Source: Smittia aterrima
Lineage: Eukaryota > Arthropoda > Insecta > Diptera > Chironomidae
Length of the DNA stretch: 64,000 bases
Reading direction: 5' to 3'
Assembly (NCBI GenBank): GCA_033063855.1
Contig: CP093830.1
Location: 2,418,854 to 2,482,853 of the forward strand
Shown: piece by piece, positions 24,301-37,000 of the stretch
Position numbering within the stretch: position 1 is the first letter of the stretch
Layout of the letters: the number at the start of each line of letters is the position of its first letter
Translations under genes and position numbers: made by a program
Notes under the pieces: model-generated
The model's input: the letters and a program-made list of their open reading frames with translations, nothing else
The model's database searches: none
Told to the model about the DNA's origin: nothing

Positions 24301-27300
24301 GCAACACATCACATAAAGCACGAGTGAAACAGTAGGAGTTGCATTTTGATGAACAAAAAGTTTTATTATCTTAGTTTGCTACAAATTGTTAAATACACGA
24401 CGAGTTTGCTATGTCCATGTGGTCATTGTCAGGATTTTCACTGAGTAAATCACAGTGGAAAAATTCGAGGAATTTCTCAATCCCTTCTCGGATTTACCAA
24501 CTATTTGAGCGAAAGCCATTTCGAAATATTTATTTACGATTCACGAGAATTTAATTTATGCTCTCGTTCGCTCCCATATCATCATACAAACCGGAAAAAT
24601 GTATGATGGATATATGTGAAAATGGGGTTTTATCTGTCGCAACCCCGCCTCGAACTTTACCGCTATATTTCTCTCTTGTAAAATAGCTGATAATGGATTT
24701 CGAATCTGCGGGATTTTGCACTTGAAGCCTTGCGATTTGACTTTAATGCTTGTGACCTAAGCTTGCATAACGAAAGCGATTCTTGTTAATTTCAAAGCTC
24801 TAACTCATTGAGAAACATGCTTTGAGTGCAATCGCTTAAGTGAAAAAACTAGAGTTGTTTCAAACAACCATCACAGCAGCTTCTATGTCATTACTTTAAT
24901 AAAACGAACGATTTGACATTATATCGTTGCAAGACCAAGAGGAGCTCTCCCGATCTTCAGCATCACATCACATCCAAGAACAACAGCCCAGCGACGAAAT
25001 TATTTTTCTCCTATTTTCTTTTTTGTCTTTGAGCTCCTTTCATGCTGGAAATGCATCCTTACATTGTACATTATGTGTAAGCAGCACACAAGAAGGAAAA
25101 ACCTTTTCAAGTTTCATATAAAAATAATTCCAAGCTTCCGCCGCCATTAAACGTTCGTTAGAACGATTGAATTGAAGCAAGTGAAAATAGATTCAACGTT
25201 AATGCTCAAGCTCTCAACCCGCTCATGAATAAGAATAGTGAAAGCAAGTCTCTCGTGCTCTAATGAATCGATTCTAGTCTGCAAGTTTAAGTTTCCTTTT
25301 TTTCACTTGAATATTCAGTCATTTTGAATGGATTTTAAATTAATGGCGAATGAATAAACAGAAACAAAGAACATTGAAAGATGGAAGAAGACTCAAGAGA
25401 ATATATTTGTAGAATGTCGACGAGTGTTGTCGATAATGTGAACTTCAAGTTGTCGCGAGATCGATTTTTTCTTCTAACTTCTGACACATGAAAAGAGATA
25501 GTGAAGGAGACGCTAGGAAAAGTCAATAATGTATCACATTTCGCATGATGGGAGATTCAAATTCTGCAACTTACCGCACTGATATTCGATGCTACTTGAG
25601 TAAGAGAGCGAGCGAGAGAAAGAGCAAACATATATTCAAAGCTTATGTATTTTTCCATCAGCATAATTCTGAATACTTCAGACATCAGACTCTTCCTCCT
25701 CAGTAGCGTTTCCAATTGAATTTTATTCATAAGAGAGTAATTGTAGTTGTATATTGCACAAGCCCTCGCAATTTCTCATTCAAAATTTATATTTAAATAG
25801 ACTTAGATGTATCTATCTAGTCGACTACATGTTTACATATTAACATATGAATGCTGTAAACTTTTTTTTTCCGCCCTCACCGAATGGATTTTCACCTCTC
25901 TGCTCGCGCGTCGAGTGGGATAAAAGGTTTCGCATTGATCTTTTGATGCCTTTCTTAGTCGGAAGTGGGGAAATTTATGAATTTATGCATTTCATAGACT
26001 TTACCCTCCTCGCCGGATTTCGTTGTGAATATTTCATGACGATTCTATTTTTTGCTTTGCTGAAAATTGATTTGAAAGATCCGAAAAATGGAAATCCGAT
26101 CGACCGGCACACATATCAAATTTTAGGGGTTGAATACCCGACCATAGATAATGATATCCTAAATATCTATTAGACAAAAATTACACAACTCAGATTCATT
26201 AGAATTCCGGTTGGATCCGAACTCGTTCATAGCACAAAACTTTGGCTAACCCTTTCCCTCTGACCCGACAGATATTTGTGCGGTTACCATAAATGTGATA
26301 CTAAGCAAAAACACATAATCATAATAAAGTTTCAACATCATTCAGCAAATGGCCTACGATGAAATTTTAGATTTTAATCAGAGTTAGTTTTCCACATTTA
26401 ACTTGAACAAAGCAGAACAGAAATGAACTTAAATTAATTAAAATATTGAAAATTATTCCATTCGCCTATCTCTCTTGCTCGGGGCATATTTTCAATCATT
26501 TGTCAGTAGCAGAAATATATTTTATTGACTTTATGGATCGTTGAGTCCTCTGGGCTCATCAAATAGATCAATTGATCGTAAAATATTAACAAGTGACTGA
26601 AACGACCATCACCATCGGCGATGAATTACAGTTTAACTCTAATTGATGGCATTAAGATGATGAGTTCATTATTTTGCACAAACTTTTGTTCATTTATTCC
26701 CGTTTCGTGTTTCGCAATATCACTAATCCTGGCTGCCACAAATCCACCCGATGGGGATTAAAGTGTAAAAAAGTGAAACATACGAAACAACTTGACATGT
26801 TCGCACGGCTGGTGGAAGGAAGAGCGTGATGGGTAAAGCGTAGGAAAATGTAAATAAAACAGAATAATAAATAAAACAAAACCATTTTTCTCATTACTAA
26901 TGGTATGATGCGGTGGTGTGGCGTCGTTCGCTCTTTTCCTCTGTTCAAACATTGTAGATAAAGACAAGGGAAGGGTAAATAAAATGTTCAAACCGTGATT
27001 ATATATTTAGGCGGCATTGCACTCTTTGAAAAGCGCGCTCGAAATGGTGAAAATGAGTATCGTCATGCACACACAAAAAACCATTTTCCATTGCCGAGCA
27101 TTTAAATATCTCACCATCACTCTGATACTTTGTACGTTTAAACTCTCGCTTATTCATTGCTGACAAATTCAGAAATGATAATGGCGATGATAATTCAGCA
27201 GAAAATACATTTACCTTCTCGTTTGATGAACTTTAACAAACAAAGATTTAATGTGAACAACTTGAACTGCTCATCACGTTGTTTAATGTCACAACTCGTT

Positions 27301-27955
27301 GACGTTTAGAATAAAACCACGACACAGCAATTGTGAGAGTGATAGTTGTGGTAAATTCAAACGATAAACCAGAGTTTTCATTGTAATTCTGCGATGGATT
27401 GTCTTCATCATAGAAAGGGCGAATTGTTTCAATCAATTTTCATTTTGTCTTCGCTACCCTTTTCTGTATTGAATGACAATCCCTAATTAATTGATATTTG
27501 AGCTTCATGAAAAGCAGTTTTGTTTATCATTCTTCGCTTTGTTAGATCGCTCTTCATTATTTTAACTAAACTGTGGGAAAACTCGACGGGTTGACTATCT
27601 AAACAAATTTCTTGGAAATATTCTATTGTCTGATAGATCAAAGTAGACATTTTCTATTTTTGATCAAGAGCATCTCAAATTTCTCAGCAATTAAGAGGCT
27701 TTCGATTTCATAGAAAAAAAGTCTTTCTGTTAGAGAAAGCTTACAACTGTAAATATTTCGTCAAATGAGCTTTTGTACATCAATCTTCCAGTTTCTTTAA
27801 TCTCTTCTGCTACGTGTCTTAAGCAAATTAAAACTTTTCTTTTGTAGAAACTTCTTCTAGTCTAGTATGAAAATCATTTTCTTTTTTGTTAATTTTGTTT
27901 AAGTACAAATGATTGTGTTTTTAATTTGCAAAAATATTTTTTTCTTCTTTTTTAG
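15303..27955 (+). other. long probable heph intron
   Basis: 12.6 kb between the donor at 15303 and the microexon acceptor. No nested gene was recognised on either strand, and all ORFs are short and unfamiliar. Visible items: short GA/CT runs at about 17148-17161 and 23988-24006, and a G-run cluster at 22194-22220. Confidence 0.45.
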
Positions 27956-27976
27956 ACGAAGCTCATTGAAAATCAA
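27956..27976 (+). CDS. heph: candidate heph 21-nt microexon
   Basis: A strong acceptor (about 20 nt of mostly T/C, then TTTTAG) is followed by 21 nt coding TKLIENQ and the donor GTGAGA. It is phase 0 at both ends, so it can be included or skipped between any of the upstream phase-0 exons and the RGSDELL exon without shifting frame. A TGC about 27 nt upstream resembles the UGC element described for neuronal microexons. A CU-rich tract follows at 28121-28174. No protein match is known to me, so this rests on splice sites and phase. Confidence 0.45.
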
Positions 27977-30931
27977 GTGAGAGACAAACCAACCATTTCC
28001 TTGCGACTTTCTTAAGATTTCCCTTATCTGAATTATCCTCATTCTGCTTCTATTCATTTACTTTTAATTACATTTCGTCTTGTCTTGTCTTTTCACCTCG
28101 GAAGCTTGACTTTAATTTTGTTTTCACTTCACTCTGTTTCTCTCTCCTTTTCTCTCTGTCTCTGTTCGCACTAGAAATACTTTGCAGCAATTTTTCCGTT
28201 TTTCTTCTTCTACTTTTCCCTTAAATGTGAAAAGCTATTTGCACTCAATCAAATCAGACATTATTTCTTTCTTCCCTTTTACAAAAAAAATAAGAAATCT
28301 GAAATATTCACAAGAAAAATTTATCGCCCTTTCTTCTCATGTATTTGCTCAAAAAATAAGTAAAAGGAAGAATAATGCTGCCGGGGATAGAAAGCGTAAG
28401 TTTATATGACGACAGTGTTTTAACTCCTTTATCTGATTCTCTGTGTGTTACTTTACTTCTTCTGTCCATCTGAACGCCATTAATCCATCTTTGTTCAGTT
28501 TTTATTCGTCTCAAATGTTAGCTCGAGCATAAATCCCTGACGACAGCAATTTTCCGAGCATTAGATTTACATAAATCATGAAAAATATGTTCGACTATTG
28601 TTTTAAATTATGTGATTTCCATGCTTTGGTGAACAGCGTTCGCGTTTTGTTGCTCAACCACCCACGCACTTAGTCGTGATAGAACAATAAAGAAAATCGT
28701 TTGTATTTGCGTTTAAATCGCGTCAGAAGAGAAAGATAAATCAAAAATGTAAAATGTATATTTGACTTTAATGTAGTACATGCTGGCGTGTTCTTTTGGC
28801 TCGCACAAAGTAAAGAGATGGCAAAAGAGAAGAAGTATACGATGGCATAAACAATGCTACTCTTCTTTCATTTATATCATTTTTCTTCTAAGGCCCCTTC
28901 GTTATTCTAAGCCTTACACCTGAAATTCCGTGCCGGAGAGAAATTTACGATTCGAAATAAAAACCGAGAAAATTCCAACAGAGAAAGGAAGGAAAATGTT
29001 TTCTTTGGCTTTAAGACACTTGTAAGATTTTCGAGGAAACCTGAAGGAAAATAAAACCCTTCTAAGCGAGAGATAGAGAGAGAGTGAAAGGAAGAAACTT
29101 TAAAGATTTAACAAGGATTAAGAAACTAATTGCAAGCTTGTTGAGGAACGAGGCGAATCTTGTTTGTGTTTCCCATGCGATGAGAAAATATCTTCTGATG
29201 GTGCATCTATTGAATTATTCACGCTCAAACAACAACAAGCTCCTGTAGACTTCGTAGATTGTGTGCGGTGCTCGAATAAGAGAATTTCTGTTCTGTTAAT
29301 CTGAAAGGAAAGAAGATTCTCCATGGCTCATTAAAAGATTCCTTCTACATTTCACCGTCGTTCATGTTGTTGTAGACAGAGAGAGAGAGAGAGACTTGTA
29401 TCAAAATGCATTTTCTGTGCATGAAGCAAACCATTTAGATCCAATGTTTTATTCATTCTGCTAGTCATAGAACTATGACGGAACAGGCAAAGACATGACA
29501 AGACCTAATTTACATAAATTTCTCTCAACAAGTGAACTTCAAGGATTTACAGAGAGAAAGCTCGTAATCTCGTTCCCCGTTGCGATCGGAGGAAATCTCT
29601 CTGATTGACTCATCGCATGTGAAAAATTGTAAGCCATAAATACTGAAGTGTGTGTGTGTGAGTATTTGAAGCTATTGAAAGGACACACGAGAGAATGTCG
29701 TAAAGTTCCATGCGACGAAGGGGAAGGAAATAGAAGAAAAACATGAAAAATTATTAATCTTTCTTGAAACCATTTATCCTTCGTCTCATTCTTCATCGCT
29801 CTCAAGATTTCTTTTTGTTATCAGGAGTATGTGTAAAAATTTTCACTTCAATCTGCTGTTTTGTGGTTTACAACAAAATGATTATTCTTCCCCCCTCAAA
29901 ACCTCTATCGCTCGCTGAGCTTTCGAGTGTAAAAACCTCGCTCTATTGTTGGAAGGTATTAAGTATATGACGATGATATAAATACGAGCGGTATACTTGT
30001 AATATAAATGTTGATGCGGAATAAATGTAGGCTCGATGAATGAAAGCATGTGAGTGAGTCAGGAGCAACCAAAAAAGCTATTGAAGCTGAGATTGAAGAG
30101 TGTCTATTCGTCGCCTCCTTAAGGCACGGGGATTATTCATCGCATTTTCCCCATCCTTCTCCCATTACTTTTGATGGAAGAGATTATCGTCTTAAATCTT
30201 ATGTTTCGAAGAAGATTTGATTCAATCAAATAAGTTTTTGTCTCACGAAGACTTATCACTACTTTCTCTAGCTCTCGTCTATAGAGACTAACCTTCTTGC
30301 TAAAAAGTTGGTCTCTAAATCAGCGGGAGTTGCAGAAAAGCTGCTTCATAAACAAAAATGTCTTAGTCCAAGATTAAGCAGACCAAGAAATGTTCCAGAA
30401 ATGTCAACTCTCTTATCAACCGAAAGATTTATTTCACTATTATCCGTCATGCTATGAAAGCTAAGAGAGAAAATTGTGATGATAAAAAATTATTCCGCTT
30501 TAACCTGTTGTAAGATGACGGCAGAGGCGAGGGATGATGCGAGTTAGGAAGAAAACTCGAGACAGAGATAGCAGATATTTCTCTCCGAGATTGCTTAAGC
30601 ATAATGCGTTTATATCATTTCCTTTGTGTAATAAATTATATAATTTTCATCATCGTTCCTCCTGAGATGAGAATGCGATTATTATTATACCATTTTTATA
30701 TATTTTCCTACTTAATATAAATTGCAGTGTGTACCTAAGGAGAATGTTGTTGATGTTTTTTCTTGTTGAATCTTGCCAGCTTCTTTTATTTTTTAATAAT
30801 ATTCGAGGAAAAATATAAAAAAAAACACCAAAGAGAAACTAAATTAAATTACCGTCCATTTTTCTACTTTTTTTTTCTTTCTTTTTCTTCCCTTTCCGCT
30901 TTCTCAACAATGTCAACGCTATGTCGTGCAG
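27977..30931 (+). other. probable heph intron with CU-rich tracts
   Basis: No coding exon recognised. A CU-rich tract at 28121-28174 ends in CTAG like a splice acceptor, but no convincing exon follows. There is a GA run at about 29379-29394 and a C/T tract before the next exon at about 30866-30905. Both CU tracts hold CUCU and UCUU, the motifs PTB binds. Confidence 0.45.
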
Positions 30932-31052
30932 AGAGGTAGCGACGAATTACTGAGTCAAACAGCAGTCATGGCGCCAGCAGCTGATAACAATAACCAAGAT
31001 TTGGCGACGAAAAAGGCAAAATTAGATTCTAATTCTGTCATTGGCGGAGTCG
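30932..31052 (+). CDS. heph: heph core exon 1 (N-terminal region)
   Basis: Acceptor GTGCAG, donor GTGAGT; 121 nt, entered at phase 0 and left at phase 1. It encodes the RGSDELL segment and an NLS-like KKAK. A 40-nt C/T tract at about 30866-30905 lies upstream of the acceptor, an obvious place for PTB itself to bind. The in-frame ATG at 30968 could start a short form. Confidence 0.92.
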
Positions 31053-34000
31053 GTGAGTAAACTTTTCAAATAATATTCATTTCGAGACTTTAAAAGTTTC
31101 CCTGGATACGAATTTGAAGTCATGACGTCGAAAGCAATTTTTCATTTTTCCCTCTTGGCATACTTTTTAATCATTCACATAAAATCTTGCGCACCTTGAG
31201 AAATTACGGACATTCCACGAGTTCGAGGAGCTTTCTCACTCACTTTTCGTTTATTAATAAACAAAATAAATGTTGCGATGATGAAAAGCTCGCATCGTTC
31301 AAAAGACTTTAAGCGCTAACGAGCGGAAAAAAAACTGTTGCAAATAGGAATACTTGATTTTTAAACATCACATCGTCAGACATGGAGCAAGATTTTGTTT
31401 TTAAAAAAATTGCTTTTCTATTCGTGACATTCTCAACGTTTCATTTCGCTTCCATCGTCACATAACATGAGCTTACAAAATATCGTCTGAGAGGTTTGTT
31501 ATCGTTCGTGCTTTTTCCTCCCTTTAACGAAAGCATCGAAACATTCCTTCTCGAAAGAGCTTTACGGCCACAGGAATATTCAGAGGAACGCAATCGTTAA
31601 TCAAATTTGAAATTTCGCAAACATCAACAAAATATTTTTTTTCTTGCTCCAAGAGAATTCTTCTATTGTTTTCTTTATTTAACTGTTCATCTCTGCCACA
31701 ATAAAAATCTATATTGATACACTTTACAGAGCAGCAAACACACCGATTTTCCCATTATTTTACCCGCTTTGACTGCCATCGTAGCTCGGAGGAAATAAAA
31801 TTTAATGCAGTGATAAAATGTTTAGATTCCATTACAATTTCTTCGTGTTGTTTGCCTCGATATTAAAGCGATTCATAAGCAACAGTTGCCTCCTGTTGTA
31901 CACAAACTTTTGCTCCCACTCGAAAGCTAGACAATGTTTTGAATGATTTTTGACGGGAAAAAGAAGCGTTTTCTAATCCTACGCTAACTGTTCATGAAAC
32001 TCAAGGATTTTCATCGAATCAAAAATATTTTCACAAGCGAATCAATGAAAAAACTTTCTTTGAAAGCACAAAGAGCGACAGTGGCCGTAGCCATGCTCAA
32101 AGTTTGGTGTGATGTAATTAAAAGTTCAGACCAGTAAGAGCTTACCTTGAGCGTCTGCTCGTGACTTCTCTCCCTTTTGGCTTTTGATGATTTCATCGTG
32201 AAACGTAAGAATTTTTCTGCGAGAGACGAAAAAGAAAGAAAAAAAAATCGGAAAACACATTTTGTTTGATGTACACACGCGAGTGATTTCTCTTTTCTAT
32301 TGCATTATATTTCGTAGAAAATCTTTCTGATGATATTAAAGTAACTAAATTACTTTATTCTCCTCCCGTCTTAGGCAAACCGTCGAAAGTTATTCACATA
32401 AGAAACATACCAAATGAAGCTAGTGATGCCGAAGTAATAAATTTAGGCCTACAGTTCGGTCGTGTTACGAATGTTTTGGTATTGAAGGGCAAGAATCAAG
32501 CTTTTCTTGAGATGACAGATGAAAACTCGGCAACAACAATGGTCTCAGTTTTCAACGCTGCACCGCCAACAGTTCGAGGCCGAACTGTCTACGTTCAATT
32601 CTCCAATCATCGGGAATTGAAAACTGATCAAAATCATTCAATCACGGTAAGAATTTGTCGAGAGGAATTTGATTTCATTTGTGACAATGTTGAACATTCT
32701 TCAAACAGACTCCAGCTTCTGGATCGCCGCTGCCATTGGTTGGCAATGATCCAACATCTCAGCTCGTCTCGGCTCCTCAGCAAAACGGAACTGGAGGTGC
32801 CAACACTGTACTCAGGGTAATCGTAGAGTCGTTATTGTACCCAGTCTCACTTGAAATCCTTCATCAAATCTTTCAACGCTTCGGAAAAGTGCTGAAAATT
32901 GTTACGTTTACGAAAAACAATTCATTCCAAGCCCTCATACAATATCCCGACGCTCAAACTGCTCAGCATGCCAAACAGACGTTAGATGGACAGAATATTT
33001 ACAATGGCTGTTGCACATTGCGAATCGATAATAGCAAACTGACTGCACTCAATGTTAAATACAACAATGACAAATCGCGTGATTTCACGAATCCGACTTT
33101 GCCGGCAGGAGAGCCAGGCAGTGATTTAATTGCCAGCGCTGGAGGACTCGTTAACGCTAGTGATCTGCTTTTGTTGGCAGCTGGGCAACGTCCCGCCTTG
33201 ACACGAGACCGATTGGGTAAGTTTGAATGAAGAAGCAGTCGTCGTTCGATAATTGCGCAAACTTGCAGATATAAAATTTTATATTAGAAAATTATATGTG
33301 TCGTTTTGTAGTCAATGGTATGGGCAACCCAGGAGTTATGCCACCATTTACAGCGATCGGACTTGGTACCCCATCGCTCGCCAATGCTTATGGCAGCGGC
33401 ATTCCGAGCTTAGGTGCATTTGCTTTAGCATCGTCTGGTGCTCTCGGATCGACGACACCAGGTGCTTTACGTGGATTATCCAACGTTTTATTGGTATCCA
33501 ATTTAAATGAAGAGGTAAATGCATTTTGATTATTTATTGACACACAAAACATCAAGCATAGCAAATCTAAATTTTTAAAAATCCACTGGGGACTGTACGT
33601 GAGTGACTCAACTAACGGACAGTCCCCACTAACTATTATACTTTCCATTAATCAATTCAATTAACCATGTTCTCCCTATCGTGATTTTACCCTTCACACG
33701 ATAAACTTTTAAAGCAACGGAAACCGCTTTTCCTTTTAGGACTTTTCTTTTGCAAATGAGCGTGCGATAGAAAAAGTAGTTGTAGACTAATTCCAACTAA
33801 GCTCAACAAGCATATTTCTTTACCCTTTCTCTGCTTTTTCAATCTTCCACGAACTACAGTAAACGACCAAAACAGAAATGAAAGGCCAAGGAAAATAAGA
33901 AAAAGCTTGGAAACAACTTTTATTTCCTATCGCATTTTCCTTTATACGTTTTGATCACAACTTGTTAAGGCAACATAGACAAATTAAAAGTTTCGTTCTT

Positions 34001-37000
34001 TTTTTTATCTCGCTTATTCTTATTCGCCGTGTCGTTCAATCATGACTTTATACCTCAAAATCATGCTGGTTCGTTGCCACAGAGAAGAAAAGCAGGGAAA
34101 AGTTCGCTCTCAGGAAATTTTTCCACTTGCTTCTCCTTTTTAAAGTGAAAGTAATTAACAAAGTTTTCAATTTAATATTTTTCTCTCTTCAGAGCGTTTT
34201 TTATCTTCAAAGTTTTCTTACGAGCTGCTTCGTCTCTCTCTCGCTTTCTGTCTTTTGTTGTTTGTACAAATCTAATAATCTCTTCCCTGCCACCTACCAA
34301 CCATCGCCTGATCCGAATAAAATGCTTTTTAATATTTCATAAAAATATCTTCCTACATCCCGGCGACCGCAATTTCTTCTTGTTAGCGCGCTCAGGCATT
34401 CTATTGTTGTGTACTTTTCTTTATTTCACCGTTTTAATCAAAAGTATACACAACAATAAAGTTTCTCTCCTTCAGGAAGGAAAAAGGAGAAGAATAGGAT
34501 GAGAACAAGAAGTGAACGAAGTGAACTGTTTCATTGATACGAGCAACAGATAATTTTTCATTTTGTGTCCATTAAAAACTCTCGTTCCTTTCTTGCCATT
34601 CATTCGCTCCCTAGCGCGCGAAAGTCTCCTTACAGAAAAAAAAAGTTTATACGCGAGAATGAAAGCGAAATGTACTTTGCTTGTCACAAAATTCAATTCA
34701 CCTCAAGTAAAAGCATTTAGTCATGGAATGTAAAATGATATCGAATACTTTGCAGAGCTGGAAGGTTTTCAATTTTCACCCTCCCAACTCAACTTCTTCG
34801 TTGTCAGCTCATCAACAACAACGATAACCATAGAAAACGTGCTGTCGCTTTAAAGCAATGAAACAAGGAAATTTGCTGAAAATTGCTTAAAGTTTTCACT
34901 CGTTTTGAATATTAATTAGTTTATTTATGAGCAAACGCAATATTGTTTGATTTTAATCTCTCCTACCGCCGCCACTTCGACTGAGGTGGAAAATAATGAA
35001 ATCAAAACACTCATTAGAATACATTTAAAGAGAGAGAGAGAGAGAGGAAGTACATCATTCCGACTTCTTGTTCTTTAAGATCGACTCATCTTTTATTCTT
35101 TAACCTTCCGCTATGTTTAATGCAATCAACGTGTCTGCCGAACAACAAAACAATTCTTCACTATATTTTAAACAAACTTTTCTTTTTTCTGTAGATGGTC
35201 ACGCCTGATGCTCTTTTTACTCTATTTGGTATGTTTGCACATGATTTTATTAAAAAAAAGCGAAAGCGAAATGCAAAATTTCGTTGTTTTCTTTGTCTAC
35301 CGGAAAGAACGAAATTTTGCATAAACAAAATCTAATTTTCTCTCGACAATTTTCGGCGCTTGCCGACAGCAAAGAAAAACAATGAACATCGACAATCGTG
35401 AGACTCATTTCATCGATAATTCAACATTGGGGGAGGAAAAAAGAAGAAGGAAAAACCGATCAGGAAAAGGAGAAATCTGTTTGATTTCATTTAGAGCTTA
35501 ATAAAGTTATAGCAATTTCCAGTAGCATACGAAGCCAATCCTGAAAAACAACGAATGAAATAATGTCGAAATTATTATTTTTTAATGAAGTTAGTGAGAA
35601 GAAAAAGTCAAATTGGAATTTTTCACACTTATTAAGCAGCGAGCGGCTGCTTTTGTCGCAGAATTCATAAGAACGAAAGCGAATGAAAAAGTTCTGATAT
35701 TAAATTACCAAAATTTCAATTTAAAATCATTTGTTGCTTTTCGCTATTCCGGGCATGAATATCCTAGACGTTGTCAGGGGAAAAACTTTTTTTTCCTCTT
35801 CTGTCAAAAATAAATAAAATCGTCTCATGGAATCGAGCTTGACGACAAACAAAGAAAGTTCCTTCTCGCCTCAAACGACAATTCCTTTAATTGATTGTCA
35901 ATTTAAATGAAATATTTATGAAAAGTAATTCCCTAAAGCGCAAAATTTCCCTAAACTGAAAGCTTATAAACTCGTGATGCAGAGCATTTTCAAGACAGAT
36001 ATCAAAAGAATATAAATTTGAAAAGAGTTGAGAGCAAGTATGAGAGAGGGAAATATGGAAAATTAACAAGGGATTCAATCACAGATCTTTCCTACTCTCG
36101 CTTGCTTTTACATACTTACATTTAGGATGTCGTAAGGTTTCGTCTTCAAAAGGAATCACAATTCCGCCTCACTCATTCATAATGATTCTGCTGGCATTAT
36201 CTTTCTGGCAAGAAGCTTTTCTAGTCCCCCACCTTCTTCCTTTGGCTCTCAACTCAACCATGAAAATAAATATGAGGGTGATTGTCACACAATTCTCCTC
36301 CGACGTCTCTGACGTTTTTTTTTTCAAGTCGTCTTCTTCATCTTCCAAACGATTTTGCATAAAAGGGGATTATGTATATTTTATTTATAAGACGACTATT
36401 GTTGTTATAAATTCATAATTCTTATTTATGCTGCAAAAGAAAAAAGATATTTTATGCGATCGACGGCGATATGTCTAAAGGAAATATTTCCTCTTTAAAT
36501 TTGTTTCGATGGGAAGGAAGTTTCGAATTGATTTCTAAAGACTTTAAACTTTTCTTCCTCCTCTTACTTCGACTGAGCACACAAATTGATAGGTTTTGGG
36601 TTGAATGACAGAACGATTTGAAGCTTTTGTTGGGATATGATGTGTACGAGTAATGGGTGAACCTTTTGAACGAAGAAAGTCTTGAAACTTTAACTTAAAA
36701 AAATCTGCATAGCTTGAAGCTTTTGTTCTCCTCCAATGTAAGCAAACAAAGCAGATTTCCAACAACAACTTTCAGAAGATTATCAGAAAGGAAAACTTTA
36801 AGCTCTTGAGTCCAATCTCAAGTCTTATTGTGCGATGCACTAAGATGATTGAGGTGAAAACTTTTCCATTCGACTTCATCCTTTCATATAAAAGTCGCAC
36901 GATTTCATTTAGCATAATCAATGTCAGAAAGTTCACTTCCTAAGCACAAACTTTAAACAAACTAAACTCAACGTGTTGCTTGAGCTTCTCGATGGGAAAA

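Noticed and set aside
25847..26173. 108-codon ORF with ATG in a heph intron
   Set aside because: Length is within the chance range for this window, with no family resemblance and no splice or promoter support.
28175..28398. Possible exon between the acceptor-like CTAG at 28174 and GTAAGT near 28396
   Set aside because: The frame contains long Phe/Ser/Lys-rich non-protein-like sequence, and no PTB counterpart is known; kept only as a CU tract.
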